Positions 33,983 to 44,561 of a stretch of DNA of 55,759 bases are shown here, piece after piece. Where the stretch lies: the NCBI GenBank assembly GCA_007896885.1, contig VOIU01000022.1, positions 1 to 55,759 of the forward strand, written 5' to 3'. The DNA comes from Bacteroidaceae bacterium HV4-6-C5C (lineage in GTDB: Bacteria; Bacteroidota; Bacteroidia; Bacteroidales; Bacteroidaceae). The position numbers and the translations under genes were made by a program. Positions within the stretch are counted from its first letter, which is position 1, and every line of letters begins with the position of its first letter. The notes beneath the pieces were generated by a model. The model saw nothing but the letters and a program-made list of their open reading frames with translations, did not search any database and was not told where the DNA came from.

Positions 33983-33990
33983 TACCTTTG
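33983..33990 (+). promoter_or_regulatory. -7 element upstream of rho
   Basis: TACCTTTG at 33983-33990 is an exact -7 element. A TTTG at 33956-33959 is 23 bp away, slightly too far. Transcription from here would give an untranslated leader of about 160 nt before rho, which is compatible with the known autoregulation of rho genes. Confidence 0.45.
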
Positions 33991-34158
33991 CTCCGTTGAA
34001 ATATTCTGATGTCCCTCTTTAAGGAGACGCGATCAGATTTCCAATTCAATATATCCCTTATTCATAATTAAAATAAAGACGTGTTTCCACATTGTGCACG
34101 ATACTTGTTGCGCTGTGGTTTCTATTCAAAAACTTTAAAATATATTCACCTATACTGT

Positions 34159-36237
34159 ATGTATAACATTATTCAATTAAACGACAAAAGTTTGTCGGAG
34201 CTGCAAGCTATTGCTCAAGAATTAGGCTTAAAGAAAATAGACTCATTAAAGAAAGAAGAATTGGTTTATAAGATTTTAGATGAGCAAGCCATTGCGGGAG
34301 CAACGAAGAAAGTAGCTGAAGATAAATTGAAAGAAGAACGTAAGGTTGATAAGCAGAAACGGACCCGGGTAACGGTAAAAAAAGAAAATACTGCAACCGA
34401 TAAGGTCTTTTCGGCAAATAAAAACGGAAACCTTACTAAGGCTTCAACTGAAACAGCCGTACCGACTAATACGACGCAGCAACCTAAAAAAAATGAGAGC
34501 CCTTTAAACACAGTTCCCGAAAATAAACCTGCTGCAACAATTTCGACTCCTGCTCAGACACCTTCTCCTGCTCAGACTCCCAGTTCCGATGATGAACAAA
34601 ATGATCCGAAACGTAAGCCGGGTCGCCCTCGCAAATCCAAAACTTCCAAAGCTTCCATTAATAAGCAGAATACTCCTCAGGCAGAGCCTATTCTTCCTTT
34701 TGAAGGAGGAGAGAAGCATAAACAGGTTGTTATTGATGACAGTCCCATTGTAGCTGAAGCGGAAGATGATTTTATTCCTATTGAGGATTTGCCGACTGAA
34801 AAAGTTGAACTACCTTCGGAATTACTGGGTAAATTTGAAGCAACTAAAACTGAACCTTCTGCGTCAGAAACGAAGATGGCGGTACAACCAAAGCTGCAAC
34901 CACAGCGTCCGGTAATCCGTCCGCGTGAAAATAATAATCAGCAAAGTAATAATCAGCAAAGTAATAATCAGCAAAACAACAACCAACAAAGCAATAATCG
35001 TCCTATTCCTAATAATAATCCGCGTCAGGTGCAACAACGCCCTATATCGGCTAATAATGAGGGTAATCAGGTTCAAGATCGTAAGCCCGTGCAAGAGAGG
35101 GAAAAAACTTATGAATTTGATGATATCCTGACCGGTACAGGTGTACTGGAAATTATGCAGGATGGTTATGGTTTCCTTCGTTCTTCCGACTATAACTACT
35201 TATCTTCTCCGGACGATATCTATGTATCACAATCTCAAATCAAGTTATTCGGGCTAAAGACCGGTGATGTGGTTGAAGGTGTTATACGTCCTCCTAAAGA
35301 AGGTGAAAAATACTTCCCGCTGGTAAAAGTAGAGAAAATCAATGGCCGTGATCCGGCATTTGTACGTGATCGTGTTCCTTTTGAACATCTTACTCCTCTT
35401 TTCCCTGATGAGAAATTCAGATTGTGCAAAGGCGGATACTCCGATTCTTTATCGGCTCGTGTAGTCGACTTGTTTGCTCCTATCGGTAAAGGACAACGTG
35501 CCTTGATCGTTGCTCAGCCTAAGACGGGTAAGACAATTCTTATGAAAGATATTGCAAACGCCATTGCTGCGAATCATCCCGAAGTCTATATGATCATGTT
35601 ACTTATTGATGAGCGTCCGGAAGAAGTTACCGATATGGCTCGTACCGTTAATGCGGAAGTGATTGCTTCTACGTTCGATGAACCGGCCGAGAGACATGTG
35701 AAGATTGCAGGTATTGTATTGGAAAAAGCTAAGAGACTGGTTGAGTGTGGTCATGATGTAGTGATCTTCCTTGATTCTATCACTCGCCTTGCCCGTGCTT
35801 ACAATACGGTTTCTCCGGCATCCGGCAAAGTGCTTTCGGGTGGTGTTGATGCTAATGCGCTACATAAACCTAAACGTTTCTTTGGTGCAGCCCGCAATAT
35901 TGAAAACGGTGGATCGCTTACGATTCTTGCTACTGCTTTGATTGATACCGGTTCAAAAATGGATGAAGTTATATTTGAAGAGTTCAAGGGTACCGGTAAT
36001 ATGGAATTGCAACTTGATAGAAACTTATCCAATAAACGTATCTTCCCTGCTGTCAATATTGTGGCTTCGAGCACTCGTCGCGATGATCTGCTACAAGATA
36101 AACAAACACTTGACAGAATGTGGATTTTACGTAAATACCTGGCTGATATGAACCCGATTGAAGCTATGGACTTTGTAAAAGACAGATTGGAAAAAACGAA
36201 AGATAATGATGAGTTCTTACTGAGTATGAACAGCTAA
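34159..36237 (+). CDS. rho: Transcription termination factor Rho with extended disordered insert
   Basis: A 692-residue Rho, far above the common 420-440. The N-terminal Rho_N SAP-like domain spans residues 1-45. Then comes a long low-complexity region, residues about 60-310, rich in Lys, Pro, Gln, Asn and Ser with an [12 protein letters not shown]-hook-like motif and an Asn/Gln-rich tract. The RNA-binding cold-shock domain ([23 protein letters not shown]) follows, then the ATPase with Walker A QPKTGKTI near residue 455, the [11 protein letters not shown] motif, and the Q/R-loop. Such inserts are a known feature of Bacteroides Rho and promote condensate formation there. The start at 34159 begins [12 protein letters not shown], consistent with the family. 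Confidence 0.96.
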   Translation: MYNIIQLNDKSLSELQAIAQELGLKKIDSLKKEELVYKILDEQAIAGATKKVAEDKLKEERKVDKQKRTRVTVKKENTATDKVFSANKNGNLTKASTETAVPTNTTQQPKKNESPLNTVPENKPAATISTPAQTPSPAQTPSSDDEQNDPKRKPGRPRKSKTSKASINKQNTPQAEPILPFEGGEKHKQVVIDDSPIVAEAEDDFIPIEDLPTEKVELPSELLGKFEATKTEPSASETKMAVQPKLQPQRPVIRPRENNNQQSNNQQSNNQQNNNQQSNNRPIPNNNPRQVQQRPISANNEGNQVQDRKPVQEREKTYEFDDILTGTGVLEIMQDGYGFLRSSDYNYLSSPDDIYVSQSQIKLFGLKTGDVVEGVIRPPKEGEKYFPLVKVEKINGRDPAFVRDRVPFEHLTPLFPDEKFRLCKGGYSDSLSARVVDLFAPIGKGQRALIVAQPKTGKTILMKDIANAIAANHPEVYMIMLLIDERPEEVTDMARTVNAEVIASTFDEPAERHVKIAGIVLEKAKRLVECGHDVVIFLDSITRLARAYNTVSPASGKVLSGGVDANALHKPKRFFGAARNIENGGSLTILATALIDTGSKMDEVIFEEFKGTGNMELQLDRNLSNKRIFPAVNIVASSTRRDDLLQDKQTLDRMWILRKYLADMNPIEAMDFVKDRLEKTKDNDEFLLSMNS
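34933..34992 (+). repeat. 15-bp tandem repeat within rho
   Basis: Four 15-bp units, two exact (AATAATCAGCAAAGT) and two diverging, encode NNQQS-type pentapeptides in the disordered insert of Rho. Replication slippage would change the length by five residues per unit without breaking the frame. Confidence 0.85.
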
Positions 36238-36269
36238 TTGTTGGTACTTGAGTTGATAATATAATGGTT

Positions 36270-36318
36270 ATAGATAAAAAAGAATAGAAATGTTGTGCTT
36301 TTATTCTTTTTTATCTAT
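36270..36318. terminator. AT-rich hairpin after rho
   Basis: A perfect 17-bp stem joins 36270-36286 and 36302-36318 around a 15-nt loop, starting 33 bp after the rho stop. The right arm contains six T residues. It separates rho from the kinase operon. Bidirectional use is possible. Confidence 0.7.
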
Positions 36319-36362
36319 CTTTTCAACGTTTTTTTGATAAATCTAATGATCTATGCACAAAA

Positions 36363-38219
36363 GTGAAAACGGGTAGGGCTATCATATCGTTGCTGTCACT
36401 ACTATTCTTCTGTTATACATCCGCTTTCTCCCAAGAAAATGGTATAATGTATGACGGTGAGCGTCTTAGGCTCATTAAATCTTTGCTTGATAATAATTTA
36501 GGCTTTTCCCCAAAAATAAAACCAAATGAAATAGTTCAATGGGAATATAGGCTCGTCAATGCCTTTAGAAAGCAGCGGGATTATGAACGTATGTTTTTGA
36601 TGAAGCATGAGGCTTGTCGCTCTTTAATTTCTCAGGGATATATCACGGATGCTTTGGCTAAAGCCAGGAAGGCTTTGAATGAAGCAAAAAAAATGAAATA
36701 CAGTAAAGGTGTTGCAATATCCTATTTGGCTATTGGAGATATTTACTTTAATGCAAACATGATTGAAGAAGCAATTGTAGAGTATGAAGAGGCTATACAA
36801 TTACTTTTAAACACGCCTAATTCGCATAAACTGCAAGAAAGAGTGTTTCAACAATTGATACCTGCTTATATCAAGGTCAATGCAATTGGTAAAATAAAGA
36901 AATACTTGAGTCAGATCAATACGATTTATGAGAACAGGCAATACAATCACTTCTTATGGCATGCTTTTAATGCTTATTACGAAATACACTCCGGACGTCA
37001 TAAAGAAGCTATACAGAGCATTGACAGTGCAGAGCAATGGTACAAAAGATATCCGTTTGCTTATCATGCTTTTGTCCTAAAGAAATTGAAGGCCGAATAT
37101 GCCAAGAAGGTTGGCAACTACAAAGAAGCCATCAGTATATATAATGACTTGGCTAATAGAAAGAGCCCATTGGATACTTATGATGGCTATATTGATACCG
37201 AATCTTATATAGCTTCGATGTATATAAAATTGGGGGATTATCGTAGAGCGTGTCAAGCGTATAAAAAGATAAGTGCAGTACGTGATTCTATTGATGCCCA
37301 AAATTATTCGTCACAGGTTAATTTGTTGCGTGCAGTATATCAAGTTGATCATCTTACTGTGGAGAACCAGGCCCAACGGAGCACACAACTTTCTTTCTTG
37401 ATCATAAGTTGTGTATCTATATTGATAATTTCTATCTTTTCGGTTTTTCATCTTCGCAAGATAAATAAACGATTGGTTCTCTCTAAAATAGAACAAGAAA
37501 AAGCTCGGATCAAATTGGAGAACTCCATGCGCACAAAGAGCTTGTTCTTATCAAATATGAGCCATGAAATACGCACTCCACTTAATGCTTTGTCGGGTTT
37601 TTCAACGATCCTTACTGATGAAAGTATTGATACTGAGACTCGAAAACAATGTAATGATATAATATTACAAAACTCAGACTTGTTGCTGAAGCTGATAGAC
37701 GACGTGGTAGATATTTCTAGTCTTGATACCGGTAAAATGCATTTCCATTTTGCTGTTTGTGACGCGGTCGGTATTTGCCATGCCATTATAGATACGGTAA
37801 ATAAGATAAAGCAAACCAATGCTACTCTCGTTTTTGAAACTTCTTTGAAACAATTGGATTTGTATACTGATGGTGCACGCTTACAACAGCTTTTATTTAA
37901 CTTACTCATTAATGCTACAAAGTTCACACCGGATGGTGAAATAAGGCTTTCGTTAGAACTGCAGTCTCCTAAGACTGCGCTTTTTAGTGTCACGGATACG
38001 GGATGTGGCATCAGTCCGGAAAAACGGAATAATATCTTTAATCGTTTTGAAAAGCTTGATGAAAATGTGCAGGGAAGTGGATTAGGACTTTCTATCTCAC
38101 AATTGATTGTAGAACGTTTTGGCGGTAAGATATGGATTGATCCGGATTATAAGGATGGTGCAAGGTTTTTATTCACCCATCCACTGAACCGTAAACGAAG
38201 AAAGGAGGCGGTGAAGTGA
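36363..38219 (+). CDS. TPR-sensor membrane histidine kinase
   Basis: A 618-residue kinase starting at a GTG (no in-frame ATG precedes the signal peptide, residues 1-24). Several tetratricopeptide repeats fill residues about 45-320 in the periplasm. A membrane helix spans residues about 341-363, and a HisKA domain follows with the phosphoacceptor His401 in FLSNMSHEIRTPLNAL. The HATPase_c domain is complete: N box LLINATKFTPDG, G1 DTGCGISPEKR, and G2 GSGLGLSISQL. No receiver or DNA-binding domain is attached, so it needs a separate partner. The next gene, a degenerate relative, overlaps its stop by 4 bp. Confidence 0.9.
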   Translation: MKTGRAIISLLSLLFFCYTSAFSQENGIMYDGERLRLIKSLLDNNLGFSPKIKPNEIVQWEYRLVNAFRKQRDYERMFLMKHEACRSLISQGYITDALAKARKALNEAKKMKYSKGVAISYLAIGDIYFNANMIEEAIVEYEEAIQLLLNTPNSHKLQERVFQQLIPAYIKVNAIGKIKKYLSQINTIYENRQYNHFLWHAFNAYYEIHSGRHKEAIQSIDSAEQWYKRYPFAYHAFVLKKLKAEYAKKVGNYKEAISIYNDLANRKSPLDTYDGYIDTESYIASMYIKLGDYRRACQAYKKISAVRDSIDAQNYSSQVNLLRAVYQVDHLTVENQAQRSTQLSFLIISCVSILIISIFSVFHLRKINKRLVLSKIEQEKARIKLENSMRTKSLFLSNMSHEIRTPLNALSGFSTILTDESIDTETRKQCNDIILQNSDLLLKLIDDVVDISSLDTGKMHFHFAVCDAVGICHAIIDTVNKIKQTNATLVFETSLKQLDLYTDGARLQQLLFNLLINATKFTPDGEIRLSLELQSPKTALFSVTDTGCGISPEKRNNIFNRFEKLDENVQGSGLGLSISQLIVERFGGKIWIDPDYKDGARFLFTHPLNRKRRKEAVK

Positions 38220-40183
38220 AGCGGCTTTATCTCATAGTGTTTGTCATTTTTCAAGCTTCTTTATTGTTTGCTTTTACGAATGTACACATCTCAAAAGCTG
38301 ATTTTGAGCGGCTTGAAGCTGAACTAACTGCACTTTCTCACGACTCCTTGAGACTGAAAGCGATGGAGAAAATGGCCCTTACTAAGCAAGACTCTCCGGA
38401 TTTTTTTAAGTATATAAAGGATATGTTTCAGGAAGCCCAACTCCAGAATAATCCGAAATATTTATGTAGTAGTTCGTACTTTTTGGTGATCTATTATTAT
38501 AATATAGATAATCCGGACAGTGTGTGTAAATGGGTAAATTATTTGAAACCTTTGGCTGAAGGTCTACGCAATTGGAATGTATATTTTAATGCTCAAAAGA
38601 CTTTAATCAATACATACATCTATAAGAGACAATATGAATACGCCATCAATGAAGCTCAGAAAATGCTTGATAAATCTGATGCATTAAATAATATGAATGG
38701 GAGAGTGGCGGCATATCAATGTTTGATTAATGCATATCATGAAACAAGTCGGAGAAATGAAGAGTTTTCCACTTTGCTGAAGATTTACCACTTTTTTCCA
38801 AGTATAAAGGATAAATTGGATAAGGTTGATATTCTTTGTCAGTTTATAGAGTATTTTAGAAATATTGATCAATGCCGTAAATTAAAAAAATATATTGATG
38901 AAGCATTATCGCTTATAAGGAGTATTGTAAAGGAACATCCTGATATGAAAAATGCTTATGCAAGTCTTTCTCTTTATTTGGAGACTGCGTATAGTGATTA
39001 TTATACTGCTATCGGCAAAATGGATTCCGCTAAAATATCTATTAATCAAGCAAGGCATTATGTGACTCCTCAGAGTTACCCGGCTTATTTGGCTATGTTT
39101 CAAGGTAGCTCTGCACGGATTTATCATGCTGAGAAAGATTATGATGCAACTCTTGCGAGCATAGATTCTGCTCTTTATAACTGGCGGAAATCCGACTCGG
39201 AACAAATGAGTTATGCCAAGCAACTGGGCTATAAGGCTGATGTTCTGTTTGAAATGGGCAAATATAAAGAAGCTTTATATTATTACGAGCGATCTAATCA
39301 TATTCAGGACTCGATAATCAATGTTATATCGGGTGTGCAGATGGATGAAATAAAGTCGATGCATCATTACGACAGGCTTTTGCTCGAAAAAGGAAAGATA
39401 AAAGACCGGATGCAAACTATGATTCTTCTCACGGTAGGTGTTGCTTTATTAATCAGTGTGCTTTATATGAGACGGGTTGATAGGGTGCGTAAAGCCTTGA
39501 AAATAGCTAAAGATGAGACATTGAGAGCAACTCATAAGGCCGAAGAAGCGAATGATTTGAAAACGCATTTTTTAGCAAATATGAGTCACGCGATTCGGGT
39601 ACCTTTAAATGGAGTGGTAGGCTTTTGTCAGCTTTTAGCATCAGATGCCGATATTGATCCGGTTACACAAAAAGAATATTCGGATATTATCCAACGAAAT
39701 ACGGAGAAACTGATGAGGCTTGTAAATAATGTGCTTGATTTATCTCGTTTGGAAGCCGGTATGATGAAGTTTCAGATTATAGATCATGACATCGTACAAT
39801 TGTGTAACGATGCAGTTGGTGCTGTTAGTCTGCAAAATTCTTATCTACGGATCAATTTTACTTCCAGTCTCAACCAATATATGGTACGAATGGACTTTAA
39901 TCTCATGATGAAATTAATTGTGAATGTATTGGCTAATCCGTTTCAGGATAAGTCGGAGGAAAAGTCCATCACATTTACATTGGATAGGACAGGAGAGATT
40001 TTATGTTTTAAAATTATAAATAGCTGGCTGGCTGATGTTACTTCCGACAATCAGGAAACTACAATGCAGAACGATATAAATACCTTATTCTTGAAAAATT
40101 TTGGAGGCACTTATCAAATTATAAATGAGTGTAACTCTTTTCCTACCGTTATTTTTACTTATCCTGCCCATTTTGTGGAATGA
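38216..40183 (+). CDS. TPR histidine-kinase-like protein with degenerate ATPase domain
   Basis: A 655-residue relative of the preceding kinase with the same plan: signal peptide, TPR-type helices to about residue 390, a membrane helix about 401-420, and a HisKA helix with His458 in LANMSHAIRVPLNGV. The normal HEIRTP motif is altered to HAIRVP. In the C-terminal ATPase fold the N-box Asn pair (NVLAN) is kept, but no G1 (DxGxG) or G2 (GxGLGL) glycine box is recognisable. It is therefore unlikely to autophosphorylate alone. The GTG start overlaps the preceding TGA (GTGA) and an AAGGAGG at 38202-38208 precedes it, so translation is coupled. A heterodimer or decoy partner role is inferred. Confidence 0.82.
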   Translation: MKRLYLIVFVIFQASLLFAFTNVHISKADFERLEAELTALSHDSLRLKAMEKMALTKQDSPDFFKYIKDMFQEAQLQNNPKYLCSSSYFLVIYYYNIDNPDSVCKWVNYLKPLAEGLRNWNVYFNAQKTLINTYIYKRQYEYAINEAQKMLDKSDALNNMNGRVAAYQCLINAYHETSRRNEEFSTLLKIYHFFPSIKDKLDKVDILCQFIEYFRNIDQCRKLKKYIDEALSLIRSIVKEHPDMKNAYASLSLYLETAYSDYYTAIGKMDSAKISINQARHYVTPQSYPAYLAMFQGSSARIYHAEKDYDATLASIDSALYNWRKSDSEQMSYAKQLGYKADVLFEMGKYKEALYYYERSNHIQDSIINVISGVQMDEIKSMHHYDRLLLEKGKIKDRMQTMILLTVGVALLISVLYMRRVDRVRKALKIAKDETLRATHKAEEANDLKTHFLANMSHAIRVPLNGVVGFCQLLASDADIDPVTQKEYSDIIQRNTEKLMRLVNNVLDLSRLEAGMMKFQIIDHDIVQLCNDAVGAVSLQNSYLRINFTSSLNQYMVRMDFNLMMKLIVNVLANPFQDKSEEKSITFTLDRTGEILCFKIINSWLADVTSDNQETTMQNDINTLFLKNFGGTYQIINECNSFPTVIFTYPAHFVE

Positions 40184-40224
40184 CTTTCTTTCATTTAGAG
40201 GGAGTGATATACGAGTATTTTTTG

Positions 40225-40232
40225 TACTTTTG
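40225..40232 (+). promoter_or_regulatory. -7 element upstream of ffh
   Basis: TACTTTTG at 40225-40232 is an exact -7 match, 45 bp before the ffh start. No good -33 TTTG is present at 19-21 bp. Confidence 0.45.
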
Positions 40233-40276
40233 CACCTCAATCATAATAATTTGTAATAAAGAAACGATATAGTATC

Positions 40277-41599
40277 ATGTTCGATAATTTAAGCGAAAGA
40301 CTGGAAAGGTCATTTAAAATTCTTAAAGGTGAAGGTAAGATCACCGAAATTAATGTTGCTGAAACTTTGAAAGATGTGCGTAAGGCATTGCTTGACGCAG
40401 ACGTTAACTATAAAGTAGCTAAAAATTTCACTGACACCGTTAAAGAAAAGGCATTGGGGCAGAATGTACTTACTGCAGTAAAACCTAGTCAGTTGATGGT
40501 GAAAATCGTTCATGACGAGTTGACGGAGTTAATGGGAGGTGAGACTGAAGAAATCGATATCAAAGGGCAACCTGCCGTAATTTTGATGTCCGGTCTTCAG
40601 GGTTCCGGTAAGACGACTTTCTCTGGTAAGTTGGCTCGTATGTTGAAAACCAAGAAGAACAAAAAACCTTTGTTGGTTGCATGTGACGTGTATCGTCCGG
40701 CTGCAGTTGAACAGTTACGTGTATTGAGTGAACAGGTTGAAGTACCTATGTATTCCGAGCCGGAGAGCAAAAGCCCCGTTGATATCGCACGAAATGCAAT
40801 AAAGGAGGCTAAGGCTAAAGGATATGATGTGGTGATTGTCGATACTGCCGGCCGATTGGCAGTTGATGAGGAGATGATGAACGAGATCGCTGCGATAAAA
40901 GAGGCTATAAATCCGAATGAAATCCTTTTTGTTGTCGACTCTATGACTGGTCAGGATGCCGTAAATACTGCAAAAGAATTTAATGACCGTCTTAATTTCA
41001 ATGGAGTTGTTCTGACGAAATTGGATGGTGATACTCGTGGTGGTGCTGCCCTTTCTATTCGTTCAGTTGTGAATAAACCTATCAAGTTTGTGGGTACGGG
41101 CGAGAAATTGGATGCTATTGATCAGTTCCATCCTTCTCGTATGGCCGATCGTATATTGGGAATGGGTGACATTGTTTCATTGGTGGAACGCGCACAGGAA
41201 CAGTATGACGAGGAAGAGGCCAAACGCTTACAAAAGAAAATTGCGAAGAATCAATTCGACTTTAATGACTTCTTAAGTCAGATTGCCCAAATTAAGAAGA
41301 TGGGTAATTTGAAAGACCTTGCTTCGATGATTCCCGGTGTAGGTAAGGCTATAAAAGATATAGATATTGATGATAACGCATTCAAGAGCATTGAAGCTAT
41401 TATCCATTCTATGACACCTGCAGAACGTACTAATCCGGAAATATTAAATGGTTCACGTCGTCAGCGCATTGCTAACGGTAGTGGTACAAATATTCAGGAA
41501 GTGAATCGCTTGCTTAAACAGTTTGACCAAACCCGCAAAATGATGAAAATGGTGACTGGTAGCAAGATGGGTAAAATGATGCCTAAGTTTAGAAAATAA
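40277..41599 (+). CDS. ffh: Signal recognition particle protein Ffh (SRP54)
   Basis: A 440-residue GTPase that binds signal sequences of nascent membrane and secreted proteins. The N domain (residues 1-90) precedes the G domain: G1 [14 protein letters not shown] near residue 107, [13 protein letters not shown], and [14 protein letters not shown]. The Met-rich M domain occupies the last 130 residues ([18 protein letters not shown] at the end). Length and motifs are normal. It is followed after 19 bp by folD, with which it may be co-transcribed. Confidence 0.97.
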   Translation: MFDNLSERLERSFKILKGEGKITEINVAETLKDVRKALLDADVNYKVAKNFTDTVKEKALGQNVLTAVKPSQLMVKIVHDELTELMGGETEEIDIKGQPAVILMSGLQGSGKTTFSGKLARMLKTKKNKKPLLVACDVYRPAAVEQLRVLSEQVEVPMYSEPESKSPVDIARNAIKEAKAKGYDVVIVDTAGRLAVDEEMMNEIAAIKEAINPNEILFVVDSMTGQDAVNTAKEFNDRLNFNGVVLTKLDGDTRGGAALSIRSVVNKPIKFVGTGEKLDAIDQFHPSRMADRILGMGDIVSLVERAQEQYDEEEAKRLQKKIAKNQFDFNDFLSQIAQIKKMGNLKDLASMIPGVGKAIKDIDIDDNAFKSIEAIIHSMTPAERTNPEILNGSRRQRIANGSGTNIQEVNRLLKQFDQTRKMMKMVTGSKMGKMMPKFRK

Positions 41600-41618
41600 T
41601 TTTAATATCATAAATCTA

Positions 41619-42500
41619 ATGATTCTTATTGACGGAAAAGCGATTTCAGAACAGGTCAAACAAGAAATTGCTGCTGAAGTTGCTGGCATTATAGCTAAGG
41701 GAGGTAAACGCCCTCATTTGGCTGCTGTCCTTGTTGGGCATGATGGGGGAAGCGAAACTTACGTTGCTGCTAAGGTTAAAGCGTGTGAAGTATGCGGCTT
41801 TAAATCTTCATTGATCCGCTATGAAGCTGATGTTACGGAAGCAGAGCTTTTGGCAAAAGTGGAGGAACTCAATAAAGATGAAGATGTTGACGGTTTTATA
41901 GTACAACTTCCTTTACCTAGGCATATATCCGAGCAAAAAGTGATTGAGGCTATTGATTACCGCAAAGACGTGGATGGATTCCATCCGATTAACGTAGGTC
42001 GCTTGTCCATTGGATTACCATGCTATGTATCGGCTACTCCCAATGGTATATTGGAACTACTTAAGCGTTATGAGATAGAAACGTCTGGTAGAAAGTGCGT
42101 TGTGTTGGGGCGTAGTAATATTGTAGGTAAGCCTATGGCAAACCTTATGATGCAAAAAGCCTATCCCGGAGATGCAACAGTTACTGTATGCCACAGTCGC
42201 AGTAAGGATTTGGTAAGGGAATGTCGCGAAGCAGATATTATAATTGCAGCCCTTGGCCAACCTAACTTTGTAAAGGCGGACATGGTGAAAGAAGGAGCTG
42301 TGGTTATTGATGTGGGGACTACCCGCGTGCCGGATGCTACTAAAAAGTCGGGCTTTAAACTAACTGGTGATGTGAAGTTTGATGAAGTTGCTCCGAAGTG
42401 TTCTTTCATTACACCTGTTCCGGGTGGGGTCGGACCAATGACTATTGTTTCGTTAATGAAGAATACTTTGTTGGCAGGAAAAAAAGCAATCTATCAATAA
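41619..42500 (+). CDS. folD: Methylenetetrahydrofolate dehydrogenase/cyclohydrolase FolD
   Basis: A 293-residue bifunctional enzyme of one-carbon metabolism that interconverts 5,10-methylene-, methenyl- and 10-formyl-tetrahydrofolate. Signature sequences are [18 protein letters not shown] (catalytic Lys region), [14 protein letters not shown], the NADP-binding [14 protein letters not shown], and [11 protein letters not shown] near the C-terminus. It lies 19 bp after ffh and is followed by a strong terminator. Confidence 0.96.
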   Translation: MILIDGKAISEQVKQEIAAEVAGIIAKGGKRPHLAAVLVGHDGGSETYVAAKVKACEVCGFKSSLIRYEADVTEAELLAKVEELNKDEDVDGFIVQLPLPRHISEQKVIEAIDYRKDVDGFHPINVGRLSIGLPCYVSATPNGILELLKRYEIETSGRKCVVLGRSNIVGKPMANLMMQKAYPGDATVTVCHSRSKDLVRECREADIIIAALGQPNFVKADMVKEGAVVIDVGTTRVPDATKKSGFKLTGDVKFDEVAPKCSFITPVPGGVGPMTIVSLMKNTLLAGKKAIYQ

Positions 42501-42546
42501 GTGCCAGTAGATGAAATAATTTATTGTTCTTATTATTATAATATAT

Positions 42547-42587
42547 AGCGCAAGCCTTTTTGAAAGAAAACGGCTTGCGCTTTTTTA
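42547..42587 (+). terminator. Intrinsic terminator after folD
   Basis: AGCGCAAGCC (42547-42556) pairs perfectly with GGCTTGCGCT (42572-42581), followed by TTTTTT. It ends the ffh-folD transcript. The remaining 265 bp to the tRNA-His promoter contain only one weak frame (42636-42836) that I do not call. Confidence 0.9.
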
Positions 42588-42852
42588 TTGATGATTTGGT
42601 GGAAACCTAATATCTAAATTAGGCGATTATGGATTATGAAAATAGGTTGGCTATTGGTATATCGGGGGATAAGAAGCATCATTTTCGATTCTTTTACTAT
42701 TGATGAACTTTGCTTGTTTTTGCTAAGCAATCATAGGTATAAATGTCTGAAAATCTTTGTGGAACATACATACTTATCACTTTTAGGATATAATATTGGT
42801 GCCATAGTGTTTGAAAATATCGAGAAAATAGAATAAAAAATGCAGATGAAAA

Positions 42853-42883
42853 TTTGTAGTATTCAAGATATTCCCTATCTTTG
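42853..42883 (+). promoter_or_regulatory. Consensus promoter of tRNA-His
   Basis: TTTG (42853-42856), 19 bp, TATCTTTG (42876-42883) matches the Bacteroidetes consensus exactly, 29 bp before the tRNA. It confirms the host promoter grammar used elsewhere in this annotation. Confidence 0.85.
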
Positions 42884-42912
42884 CACCGCGTTTGAGAAAT
42901 GACGCAAACATG

Positions 42913-42986
42913 GTGGCTGTAGTTCAGTTGGTTAGAGCGTCAGATTGTGGTTCTGGATGTCGTGGGTTCGAGTCCCATCTGCCACC
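42913..42986 (+). tRNA. tRNA-His (anticodon GTG)
   Basis: A cloverleaf is formed by GTGGCTG and CTGCCAC (one mismatch), an anticodon loop TTGTGGT with GTG, and the T-loop GGGTTCGAGTCCC. A G at 42912 can supply the extra G-1 of tRNA-His opposite C73. No CCA is encoded. Confidence 0.95.
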
Positions 42987-42989
42987 CTT

Positions 42990-43038
42990 AATGAGAAATC
43001 CTTGATAATGATGAATTATCAAGGATTTCTCATTTTTT
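42990..43038 (+). terminator. Intrinsic terminator of tRNA-His
   Basis: A perfect 20-bp stem joins 42990-43009 and 43015-43034 around a 5-nt loop, followed by a T-run. It also faces the 3' end of the convergent protease gene. Confidence 0.9.
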
Positions 43039-43060
43039 CTCGTCAAAGTAATCGACTATA

Positions 43061-44425
43061 TTATTCCAATCGTACGGCACGGTCAGCTTTACGCGTCATA
43101 GAGCTTATAATTGGACTAACTCTTAAGCTTTTTGTACTATTGACAGAAGTACTTTTGTTTGTAATCAGACTGAGTGCTTTTGATAAAAGAGCTTCGTTGG
43201 TATCTCCAAAAGGTAGATAGTATTTTAAGTCGGAAATCTCACTAAGTGAATAATCTGCTTTGAATCCGCTGGAATAGTCTGAGGTACCTAGTGAATTATA
43301 AATCTTACAAACAATAGGGTTAATTGCAATTTGTAGATCCTTATTGATAAATGTTTTTGAAGCAACATTTTTACCGACAGTGGTCTGTCCGATTAAAACA
43401 ATCTTAGGAATATATGGCTTCAAACAGTTGATAAGCATCTCGGATGCCGAAGCGGTTTGACTGCTAGTGAGTATATACAGTGTGTTTAAATTCAGATTGG
43501 AACCTGTGGGTATAAGATTCTGATCCAGGTAAAACTCTTGATTACGTGGAGTAGATTGTTTGTTAAATTCCAAATAACCCAATCTCTTGCCTAACGCTGA
43601 AGAAGGAGCAAGAATTGTGCTCAATAACTGTGCCGAGCTAAGGTGACCTCCGTTATTATAACGTAAGTCTAAAATAAACTGATTTACATTTTGACCGGCA
43701 AAATATTTAGATACGTTAAGTAATGCTTGATCGTATGCCGTCGGATTAGCCGTCGTTCCAGGAGTAAAACGGTTGTATACCAGATAGCCGATGCGATTAT
43801 CGCCTTCGGTATAAGTATTATAATAATACACTGGATTGTCCTCTAATGGAGTCATAGCACCTATATTCGTAGTGCTTTTGTTTGCCAGAATAGTGTTTTT
43901 GACCGAATCATAATAACCTGTAACTACTTTAATGCCACTTCCCATATATAATTCCGTATAATTCTTTTTGGTAATGGGCTTGTCGTCGATTGATAAAATC
44001 CACTGTCCACGGCTAAGATTTGCTGTTGCAGCGGGAGAGTTCTTAACGGTATACAAGATACGCGCATAATATGCCGTATCATTATTTTCCACTTTGTCCA
44101 ACTCAAACTGAATTCCGTAGCCATACTCCAAATCTAAAGCACTGCGGGTGGGTGATAACTGGATGATGCTGTCTATAGTGGAATATTTATCTTCACTGGA
44201 GAGGAGTGATTTGAAGAATGTGGCAGGCTCCGAAAAATAGTTCAACTTTTTAGAACTGGGCATATCTTCATTCCAATAATACCATACTCTCATGGAATCA
44301 TCTATCCAACGGTCTGTTTGGGTTTGCACAGCATATTCCGGCCAGCGATCTTCTCCACAAGATGCCAGATATATAGAAAGGGTTAATGCACCCAATAAGA
44401 AGAATAATAAATTTCTAGCTTTCAT
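43061..44425 (-). CDS. S41-family C-terminal-processing-like protease, lipoprotein
   Basis: A 454-residue exported lipoprotein with lipobox LASC (Cys23). A PDZ-like region (SPAATANLSRGQWILSIDDKPI) lies near residues 130-160. The peptidase S41 core follows: the FILDLRYNNGGHLSSAQLLS strand, the nucleophile Ser in TSSQTASASEMLIN, and the catalytic Lys in GQTTVGKNVASKTF. Bacteroidetes have many such cell-surface S41 lipoproteins, and their substrates are unknown. The start is set by the signal peptide and lies 136 bp from the divergent metY. Confidence 0.88.
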   Translation of the reverse strand: MKARNLLFFLLGALTLSIYLASCGEDRWPEYAVQTQTDRWIDDSMRVWYYWNEDMPSSKKLNYFSEPATFFKSLLSSEDKYSTIDSIIQLSPTRSALDLEYGYGIQFELDKVENNDTAYYARILYTVKNSPAATANLSRGQWILSIDDKPITKKNYTELYMGSGIKVVTGYYDSVKNTILANKSTTNIGAMTPLEDNPVYYYNTYTEGDNRIGYLVYNRFTPGTTANPTAYDQALLNVSKYFAGQNVNQFILDLRYNNGGHLSSAQLLSTILAPSSALGKRLGYLEFNKQSTPRNQEFYLDQNLIPTGSNLNLNTLYILTSSQTASASEMLINCLKPYIPKIVLIGQTTVGKNVASKTFINKDLQIAINPIVCKIYNSLGTSDYSSGFKADYSLSEISDLKYYLPFGDTNEALLSKALSLITNKSTSVNSTKSLRVSPIISSMTRKADRAVRLE

Positions 44426-44492
44426 AGCTGCAAATTTATGAAATATTCATTCTTGTACCACAAATATGGTATAAAAATCCCCATATTGTGTC

Positions 44493-44524
44493 ATTGCCTT
44501 TCATTGGCAATAATGATATCTTTG
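44493..44524 (+). promoter_or_regulatory. Promoter of O-acetylhomoserine sulfhydrylase gene
   Basis: ATTG (44493-44496), 20 bp, TATCTTTG (44517-44524), gives a leader of about 30 nt. The -7 box is exact and the -33 box has one mismatch. Confidence 0.55.
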
Positions 44525-44561
44525 TAACCAATAAAATAAACTAAAAAAAATACAGAGAACA

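Noticed and set aside
42636..42836. 66-residue frame before tRNA-His
   Set aside because: It has no recognisable motif and sits between a strong terminator and a tRNA promoter. Nothing supports translation.
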